DNA of 64,000 bases from Plutella xylostella (lineage: Eukaryota > Arthropoda > Insecta > Lepidoptera > Plutellidae): positions 4,292,501-4,356,500 of the forward strand of contig NC_064006.1 of assembly GCF_932276165.1 (NCBI RefSeq). The letters run 5' to 3'. The notes under the pieces were generated by a model, which worked only from the letters and a program-made list of their open reading frames with translations, had not been told where the DNA came from and did not search any database. The first letter of the stretch is position 1; every line of letters starts with the position of its first letter. Shown in pieces: positions 57,131 through 64,000 of this stretch. Made by a program: the position numbers and the translations under genes.

Positions 57131-57246
57131 ACCTATCGCAAAATGCACCGCGGTGATTTTATTTTTGTTAGCATAATGCACCAATCGCAAAATGTACCCT
57201 TCGCATAATGCACCTATCGCAAAACGTACCTTTCGCAAAATGTACC
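57131..57246 (+). repeat. Imperfect minisatellite, unit about 16 bp
   Basis: Five or six variants of ATCGCAAAATGTACCT (ATCGCAAAATGCACC, TTCGCATAATGCACCT, ATCGCAAAACGTACCT and similar), interrupted once by unrelated bases near 57148-57172. Confidence 0.75.
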
Positions 57247-57557
57247 TACAGTGTTCCAAAATTTTGTTTGTCGTGAGAAAGAGTGAGCCCAATTGCTAAA
57301 GTAGTATCTAGATATAGTACCTACGGTATTTTAAAATACTAAGTGCGTCGGTGACAAACACTTACTAAGAGCTGGTCTAACAATTGTCTAAATATTTTTA
57401 ATATTTATTTATTTATTATTATATATTATGTATAATATATTGTATGTATCGGTATATTTGTATAGGTTAATTAGGTATAATATTATGTGACTTAGGTTTA
57501 CTATTCTTTTCCTTTTTTTTATTCTTTTTTGTACACCTTATTACCTATTTTTCCTGT

Positions 57558-57648
57558 ACCTCCTGCGGGTTGACTGGCAGAAAATGCTTCCACCCTTTGT
57601 ACTTTTATTTGTAATATTTGTACAATAAAGAGTTAAATAAAAATAAAA
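57558..57648 (+). mobile_element. LINE 3' end (GGTTGACTGG family)
   Basis: ACCTCCTGCGGGTTGACTGG, AGAAAATGCTTCCACC, TTGTACAATAAAGAG and a TAAATAAAAATAAAA tail. Same family as 9971. Confidence 0.55.
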
Positions 57649-57831
57649 CAGATAGCCAGATAGATAGTAGCTGGATAAAATTAAAGATCCAAACAGACTG
57701 TTCAGCAGTCAGCATTAGACAATGATGGCTGGATGATGATACTTAATATTAGCAAAGATTTAATTCCTGGCTTTTCTATCAACTATTTATTTAAATACCA
57801 ACCAATATCACAAAGCACCCTTGCGACACCA

Positions 57832-58074
57832 TCCTAATCCTAACTATATATATATTATATATTATATATTATATATTAATATTATAAATGCGAAAGTAAC
57901 TGTGTCTGTCTGTCTGTCTGTTACTCTTTCACGCCAAAACTACTGAACGGATCTGAATGAAATTTGGTATACATACGGTCTAGACCCTGGGAAAGAACAT
58001 AGGCTACTTTTCATCCCGGAATTCCCACGGGAAAACTTTTTAAGGCGTGGCAAAGCGCGCGGGAACAGCTAGTA
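57832..58074 (-). mobile_element. RTE-like 3' tail, copy 5
   Basis: Reversed copy: TCCTAATCCTAACTATATAT start with an expanded TATAT stretch, GTCTGTCTGTCTGT, TTTCACGCCAAAACTACTGA and an end in GCGCGCGGGAACAGCTAGT. It is well preserved. Confidence 0.65.
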
Positions 58075-58935
58075 GACAATAAATTAATAGACATGGCAGA
58101 ACACTGAATATTCACTTACCGAAATTGCGTGCGCTAGCAGATTTATCGACATATAGGCAAGCTGTGACAGCCTATACAAAGGTATTCTACCCATTAGTTA
58201 GTGCGAAATGTGTTAGTGGTATTAATTAATACAGTTGATGTTATAAGGAAATGAATAATTCATTGCGCTACTTATGCAAATAAATGGAAAATGTGTGTGA
58301 ACTGGGGAGTATCAAATAGAGTTATTTATGGCAGACTATCTTCTAGACACTTTCCTAATACTGTGACAATTACCTGTAGAGGACATATCTTTTTTAAATA
58401 AAATCACTATCGGTAATGATTTTAATATTGCGTTTCTTGCTTTTTAAGTTATTTCAGTGAAATTTCACTGTTTTTTTAAATAATATCATACAGTGAACCC
58501 GCCATAGTGGGACTATGGTGAGGTTCCCACACATAAGCACAAAAATCCCTTACTTACTTTTATACTGGTTTCTCTACTGTATTTTATTTGGCTGTGCCCT
58601 TGAGCATTATGTAACAACGAATTAATTATTTTAAATATTATTATTATTATTATTTTTGGTTTGATCTTACATAGTATAAAAGTCATTAACTAAGACATAA
58701 ATCTAAACCCACTGTCGCAAGGTGTTGCCTGCACATTGAGTTATGTAATGCAATATTGTCGCTAATCCATTAATTGTACCTAAGTTTTCCAATAGTATCG
58801 ACTAACACATTATAAAATATGTATAATAATTAATTTATATAAAATCATTGCATCACGATTATAACCAACACAAAATTTAGAGCAGATAGTGATAAATTTA
58901 AAATGAAACCAACTAACTAACACTTGTTTCCAATT
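58075..58935. other. Non-coding stretch
   Basis: AT-rich sequence with no supported gene. It lies downstream (in the gene's sense) of the peptide gene on the minus strand. Confidence 0.55.
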
Positions 58936-58937
58936 TA

Positions 58938-58943
58938 TTAACC
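58938..58943 (-). terminator. Polyadenylation signal of the peptide gene
   Basis: The minus strand reads AATAAA about 110 bases after the stop codon of the peptide gene, at a distance typical of a short 3' untranslated region. Confidence 0.4.
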
Positions 58944-59054
58944 AATAAAAAACAAACAGTGCTCAACCAATTTAAACGTTTAACCACTAAAATCTCAAAA
59001 TCCTTTATACGAACGCCATTTTGTCTGAATTACCTATGAAGTCTTCGAAATTCT

Positions 59055-59309
59055 TCAACCGAGGAAGGCCGGTAGCACGCGAATGCCCCGGGCTCTGCCG
59101 GCCAGTTGCGAAGCCTCTCCGAATGGCGAAGCATCCACATCCCCTGCTTCTGGCAGTAGGTCGCTCTCCTGCCCTCCCAAGGACCTTCGGACCCTCACGT
59201 CAGCCATGTCAAGTCCAGAAGGTACTTGCTCCTTCTTGTCTTCTTTAGGTGCACACGCACATACGACAATTAGCGCTGCTAGTGCCACGACGAAAGTTGC
59301 TGATCGCAT
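59055..59309 (-). CDS. Small secreted propeptide, 84 residues, nested in receptor intron
   Basis: Residues 1-20 form a clear signal peptide (basic start, hydrophobic core, CACA before the likely cut at Pro21). The rest is acidic and has no Cys after the signal. RVRR at 39-42 fits a furin-type convertase site. RAR at 72-74 is a second candidate, and the frame ends in Gly84. Processing there would leave a ten-residue GIRVLPAFLG peptide, whose terminal Gly could serve as an amide donor. The codon third positions are strongly GC-rich against AT-rich flanks. The frame is intronless, lies under a TATA-like box and is followed by AATAAA. I do not recognise the family; a peptide hormone or an immune-induced peptide precursor are both possible. 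It lies antisense inside the receptor's second intron. Confidence 0.75.
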   Translation of the reverse strand: MRSATFVVALAALIVVCACAPKEDKKEQVPSGLDMADVRVRRSLGGQESDLLPEAGDVDASPFGEASQLAGRARGIRVLPAFLG

Positions 59310-59335
59310 TTTGTTTTTTTTGGGTAGATACGGTA

Positions 59336-59392
59336 GTATTTATAAAGGTAGTATTGAAATGGTACGGGTTCGATGTTTCAGTCGGCTTATAA
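59336..59392 (-). promoter_or_regulatory. TATA-like boxes of the peptide gene
   Basis: On the minus strand TTTATAAATA lies about 30 bases before the ATG and CATTTATAAGCC about 75 bases before it. The upstream one is at a better distance for a leader of 40-50 bases. The start site is not determinable by eye. Confidence 0.45.
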
Positions 59393-60021
59393 ATGGATAA
59401 AGGTTTGCTTTAGTAGTTATAGTGTTTGCTGAACGAGATTTGGCGAAGATGTTTGGTTGTTTAGTTATCGATGATCAAAATTGATCATTGACGTAGGTAC
59501 AGTAAAGGTGAATAATAATTATTTCGTGTTATTCGGCTCCGCATGCTCCTTTTTAAATAAAAAAAAATGTTTTATGAAGTAGGTACCTACCTACATAATT
59601 ATGAATTAATTTATGTTGACCGGAAACTCACGAAGTATTAACACTATAACTTTCATTTTACTATTATAATATTCTATACACAAATTTGTGTCATCAAAGC
59701 AAGCAAGCATTTATAAACGTTTATGCTTTTAATAATGTAAATGTACATGCAATTGATAATGACATTGAAGAACAACATAATATTAATCAAATTGTAACAC
59801 AAAGAAACGTTATTTTTATAGAATAAGCACAATTGCTTTGTAAGATTTATTGAAAAATACTTCTTGGAATCCGGCTTAAGCTTGTTTTTTGTTTTAGTGC
59901 AGTTTTTTCTAAGAAATGAATTACTTTTCTTTGAATATCTCTCATATCTATTCTTACCCATTCTTTGTCTGAGTGTACCTGAATCTGAAATGAAATATAT
60001 CCGATTAAAAAAAAAACAACT

Positions 60022-60170
60022 TTAAGTGACTATATTTCCATAGTCGGTTAGGGCAAAACCATGTATTAGTGGTTGACTTTTGACACATCTGTCAAGAATT
60101 TTATATGGAGATGACGTATAACCAATCGCTGGTCGGTTAGATAACCGACTATGGAGAAATTGGCACTTAA
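60022..60170. mobile_element. MITE with TTAAGTG inverted ends
   Basis: TTAAGTGACTATATTTCCAT followed by AGTCGGTTA pairs with the right end TAACCGACTATGGAGAAATT then GGCACTTAA. It is 149 bp with no coding content. The TTAA ends may be the target. Confidence 0.75.
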
Positions 60171-60657
60171 TCTGTTATTTTTCTAGCTATTCAGTTTTAA
60201 GAAAGTTTTTAGAAACCCTACAGACTTTTTATAAAAAAGTTTTTGACTCGTTTTTCTTTAATAAGTTGTTATTATTCTGTGAATAATAACTAGTACCAGT
60301 ACTGAGCTAGAACCCATTTCGGCACCGAGAGCAACATTCATGCTAATTTTATTTTTTTTACTTTTTAACCTGTTCTTATCAAATTGTTTCTGTGTGTGTT
60401 AGAAATAAAAAAAATATTCTTTATTTCATTCTTTCTATAAGAAAAGCCTCCCGAGAAATGAATTATTCTGCAGTTTGCACGATCTTTGTCTCTTCGTCCT
60501 AACAATAAACCTATATAAATACCTATATACCTCGGTTATGTGGAACTAACTGTGTCTTCCAGGAAGCAACCTGCCGTAGGAGGAAGTAATGTGTCTTATG
60601 TGTCACAAACTGAAATACGGTCCTGGGGGGGCAATTCTGTATTTCAGGACTATCTAA

Positions 60658-60825
60658 ACAGGAAGTTGCAAAATTGGTACCTAAAGTAAGCCGAAACGGG
60701 GATACTCAGGAGTCTTTTGTTCTAAGGCAAAAAAAATTGAACATTCTATATATACATAAACTTTATTGATGGCATAACATGTATTTTTTATATTTTTGAA
60801 ATTGCCTTTTTTTGCAACACCCTGT
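60658..60825. mobile_element. ACAGGAAGTTG-family MITE
   Basis: From ACAGGAAGTTGCAAAATTGG to ...TTTTTTGCAACACCCTGT, with AAGCCGAAACGGGG in the left arm. It is a complete but diverged member that lacks the internal TCACGTGA. Confidence 0.6.
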
Positions 60826-61149
60826 ATGTAACCATGTGTAGTTGTGTGGTGCGAAGTGCGAATGTTCCTTTTGCTTATATAGCAATTTTAATATCTTATG
60901 GTGCGCTGAGCCGAGCAGTGTTTGTGGAGCTACACAGGTGAGAAATTATAGCCAAGATAAAAATATATTAAAAATGGTAGGTTATAGATGTTTTGTAGTG
61001 CTGTTTGTGTAGTTATAAAGCCCTCAAATAAAACATACTTTGTAGAATATTATCTATCTCTAATCAATATATGCAGAAAAGCTCTATAAGCAACTTTAAT
61101 ATCCCTAAGCTTACATACTTCTACCCGTGACGTTAGCTGGTAGCGTCCG

Positions 61150-61350
61150 TAGCCGAGCTAGCTTCAGTGATTCTAACTGATCATTGAAGTTAAGCAACAC
61201 ATGGCACGGTCAGCCATTCAATGGTGACCAATTTCAAGTGGTAACGATAGCAGTCGTTACCAACTGCAACCGGGACCCACGGCTTAATGTGCCGTCTGAA
61301 GCATGGAAGCGTCCAGAAAACAACCGTTACGCCTAGTCAGAGGCCTTCAG
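61150..61350 (+). mobile_element. 5S-rRNA-derived SINE (SINE3 type)
   Basis: 61176-61230 aligns by eye with the internal part of 5S rRNA: GATCATTGAAGTTAAGCAAC, GGCACGGTCAG and ATTCAATGGTGACC correspond to the conserved box A/C control region. The 5' part is diverged and the 3' end is replaced by a body (CCGGGACCCACGGCTTAATG). It is not a functional 5S gene, but the internal polymerase III promoter region is the best-kept part, as expected for such a SINE. Confidence 0.75.
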
Positions 61351-61359
61351 GGCCTCTAG

Positions 61360-62115
61360 TACGGGTTTTGCGACGAAAAAAGTTTTGGTTTTCTTCTGTC
61401 ACCTGCCTACATTATCTGTCAAAAGTTTCATGATAGTTTCTGCTAGAGGCGCCACTTTGTATGCGAGAAAACGGAAACTTTTGTAGTTTTCTAAAATCTA
61501 TCAAACCTGTACTAGACGAACTGACAGCATGAAAACATCTGACAGTCGAGTTGCCCACTATCCTATTTCCATTATTCTGCAAAACCTAATAATAACATGC
61601 AACGGAACAGAAGTTTATCGGTTCATATTTGCAATCCAAATATATCGGGGATAAAATCATCCAACTCATTGGATATCTACCGATTAGATTTAGGCTTCAT
61701 ATTATAATGGATGTATAAATATTCAGGTTTCAGTCGCCGGCGTTTTCAAAGCCATACAGAATTCTACTTATTAGTGATAATTTCATACAATATTTTAAGC
61801 CTTATCTACACACTTCCTCGAATAATTTTTCAATGTAACAAACATAAGAAGTTAATTCTCTTTAAAACATGGGACATCTATAAAAACATGTTACATCAAG
61901 TAAATATAATCTTCTAAAAAACTATATAGCTATAGAACCGCTGAAATACCTTTAAATAGGCTGCTCTATTATTGATCCCCCACCGAAAAACCTCCTTATG
62001 TTATAAAGGTTTGTTGTTATAAAACCGAAGGGGTGTTATAAAGACTATTTGTGTCGTTTGTATAACAAAAATAACAGTCTGTCTACAAATTCTAAAATAG
62101 TCTACTTGTAATCAT
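61360..62115. other. Non-coding stretch
   Basis: No gene or clear repeat boundary is seen. A 68-codon open frame at 61711 is AT-rich and has no domain. Confidence 0.5.
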
Positions 62116-62119
62116 CCGA

Positions 62120-62267
62120 TAACCACCAATCAAAGGTTGGCTGGTAGAAATTGCTTTTTAGCAATAAGTCCGCCTTTGTGCGCAAATTATTAGCTATGTT
62201 TTTTAAATGTTTCCATGTAAAAATTGATTTTTGTGTACAATAAAGTGTAAATAAATAAATAAATAAT
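62120..62267 (+). mobile_element. LINE 3' end (GGTTGGCTGG family)
   Basis: ACCACCAATCAAAGGTTGGC, GGTAGAAATTGC, GCAATAAGTCCGCC, GTACAATAAAGTG and a TAAATAAATAAATAA tail. It is the clearest of the four copies. Confidence 0.6.
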
Positions 62268-62341
62268 CACTAGTCAGTAACTTGCAAGGGAGTCACCTCT
62301 GACTTCCCTTCGAATCTTTCCGCTGTAGGTATATTTGCACT

Positions 62342-62500
62342 CACGTGAGGTCGTGAGCCGTATCGCCTTCGGTCTTTGTATGAGCACTTAGGGTACACAT
62401 ACAGAATCTACATGAGCAGGTTTCCTCACGAAGTTTTCCTTCACCGTAAGAGCACGTGGTATAATTGTACATACTTAAAGTCCTTATTTCTAAAGAGAGT
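62342..62500 (-). mobile_element. SINE body fragment on minus strand
   Basis: Contains GAGCCGTATCGCC, CACTTAGGGTACACA, GGTTTCCTCACGAAG and TTCACCGTAAGAGCACG (plus strand), the body shared with the SINE at 34528. The tRNA-like head is absent. Confidence 0.55.
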
Positions 62501-62505
62501 GATTG

Positions 62506-62662
62506 TTAAGGGCCAGTTTTTTGATCCGTGGTCAACTTTAACCATTAGTAAAGTCACTTGTCAAGCATGACAGCTGCATACAAATTTGAGTGGTTTTTAA
62601 CTAATGGTCGCCATTTTTGACCAATGGTTGAGTTAACTAGGGATCAAAAAACTGGCCCTTAG
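62506..62662. mobile_element. MITE with AGGGCCAGTTTTTTGATCC ends
   Basis: A perfect 19-base inverted terminus: AGGGCCAGTTTTTTGATCC at 62509-62527 and its inverse at 62641-62659. Inner arms (AACCATTAGT/ACTAATGGT) also pair. Confidence 0.8.
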
Positions 62663-62873
62663 TTGATGTTTTCCTTTAAATACATCGCATACAATCGACT
62701 TAGGAATGACCAGACAGTCATATAACACTCATATTTTTAGATTGGGGCGTCCACGTGCATCTGCATAGTCTGAAACAAAGTTCATTCGAGCGTCACAATA
62801 AGGCGTGGGGGTAGATGCTAATAGCTTAGAACTCTAGTTTAGAGCTAGACTAATTCTAGAAAGGTCTTACACT

Positions 62874-63090
62874 ACAGGTGTTGCAAATGTGGTATAGTAA
62901 GTAGGAACCAATAATAACCAAAAGGGGATGAAAACAAGGCTAGTACCTAACGCGAAACCAATTTTAAACTACGACTTTTTGTAATTCGTAATAAATAATT
63001 GTAAGTGGAGTACCTATGAATTTTCGTAGAGAGAAAAAGTCGTAGAAAGTTGTTCAGAATGATGAGTTTCTACTAAATAATCATGCCATC
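62874..63090 (+). mobile_element. Partial ACAGGTGTTGC MITE
   Basis: Left terminus ACAGGTGTTGCAAATGTGG followed by diverged body with AGTCGTAGAAAGTTGTTCAG. The right terminus is not found. Confidence 0.4.
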
Positions 63091-63379
63091 ATTTGAGTTT
63101 GAAGCGCAGCGACAATTTGCTATAATATAATTGTTAGTCTGAAAAAACGGTACCTAGAATATGCATCAAAAATTAGGATTTGTGCCTTCATAATATATAG
63201 TGATAATATATAAGAATATCATAGTGATAATATAATTTTATGACTTCACTCTTAAAATTATACAGATAATAACCACCAAGATTACCCACTAACCCGGAAT
63301 TGTTCTTGTTATAGCAACGTCAAGGCGAGCATAATTACCTATCAAAAGCTTCTCCTTGGGACTGTTCTAGCAGGCCCTG

Positions 63380-63498
63380 TAGCACGGGTCGCTATTAAGA
63401 CGTGACAAGACTTCTCCGTCGCGCTCGCTCTTGAGGCTGCGCGATGTGAGTGAGCGCGATGCAAAACTCTTGTCACGTCTTAAACGCGCACCGTACTA
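63380..63498. mobile_element. TAGCAC palindromic MITE, copy 4
   Basis: TAGCACGGGTCGCTATTAAG to ...CTTAAACGCGCACCGTACTA, with the same core as 16759 and 54651. The CAGGCCCTG left flank and GCCCTTCAGG right flank are shared with other copies, so the true element is a few bases longer. Confidence 0.8.
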
Positions 63499-64000
63499 GC
63501 CCTTCAGGTACTTGGAGGGTTCAGTATATTAACATTTCAGCAGGAAACAGCACGGAAGTCTACAAATGTCGGTTGAACTGACTCCAAAGCAATTCGAATT
63601 CTAGTTCCTTGGTTGGATGGTTCCCTTTACCTTGATTAGTTTTCTTGTCTTTGAACAGGATTGCGCCTTTGCACCTGCAGGTTTGAATAGGATGTATTTA
63701 TTTGACACTAAAGAACAAACAGATAAAACATTAACATTTTTAAAGTGGGGACATCTCACACACGGATCTCACAGATGGAGTATCCATACCCCTACTTTCT
63801 ACCACTGAGGTCTTAATTTGAATTAGGTAATTCGGTTAGAATATTTGTGACTTCATTTTGAAATTGACAACTATTCGGTTGAACTTTTAACTTTTCGGTT
63901 TCACAGAAACAAAATCCCGACAGTATTCTGCTTTGTTTTTGTATGTGACACACCATCTTGTTCGTATATTTTCAATCTAAGCTACTATCACTCCGCAATA

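Noticed and set aside
61176..61230. 5S rRNA gene
   Set aside because: Only the internal part matches; the 5' part is diverged and the 3' part is replaced by a SINE body.

Overview
The window is AT-rich nuclear DNA from an insect, almost certainly a moth or butterfly. The evidence is its repeat content: tRNA-derived SINEs with lepidopteran-type bodies, a 5S-rRNA-derived SINE, LINE 3' tails of the kind ending in TAAA runs, many small fold-back MITEs, and a BEL/Pao element. No operons or bacterial features are present. Host genes are sparse and mobile DNA dominates.

Two host loci can be supported. The first is part of a biogenic-amine G-protein-coupled receptor of the tyramine-receptor type on the + strand. 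Its first coding exon (38715-39126) carries TM1-TM2 and a second exon (55418-55646) carries TM3-TM4. A 16.3 kb phase-1 intron separates them, a further donor follows exon 2, and the remaining exons lie beyond the right edge. The second is a small intronless gene on the opposite strand inside the receptor's next intron (59055-59309). It encodes an 84-residue secreted propeptide with a signal peptide, an RVRR site, an RAR site and a terminal glycine. A possible terminal exon near 379-531 is weak.

Layout: 1-23 kb is non-coding with MITEs, SINEs, a 430 bp pentanucleotide satellite, a decayed R1-like LINE fragment and a decayed IS630/Tc1-type transposase that keeps its intron. 22.98-28.96 kb is a nearly full-length BEL/Pao retrotransposon on the - strand with one frameshift and a truncated 3' LTR. 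29.4-33.9 kb is a LINE on the - strand with intact ORF1 and an ORF2 broken by one frameshift and one stop. 34.5-38.5 kb holds SINE and MITE debris. 38.7-55.6 kb is the receptor exon pair and its intron, which carries fold-back MITEs, a SINE with target-site duplication, a nearly perfect 626 bp tandem duplication, and a 5'-truncated LINE whose 980-codon endonuclease/reverse transcriptase frame is open. 55.6-64 kb is the next receptor intron, with the nested peptide gene and more repeats.

The clearest points for follow-up are the nested secreted propeptide gene, a dispersed MITE family that carries the palindrome TCACGTGA (including a copy just after receptor exon 2), a head-to-head MITE palindrome of about 233 bp, the very recent tandem duplication, and a head-to-head SINE fold-back with its own target-site duplication. 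All assignments are from reading the sequence; no database search was run.
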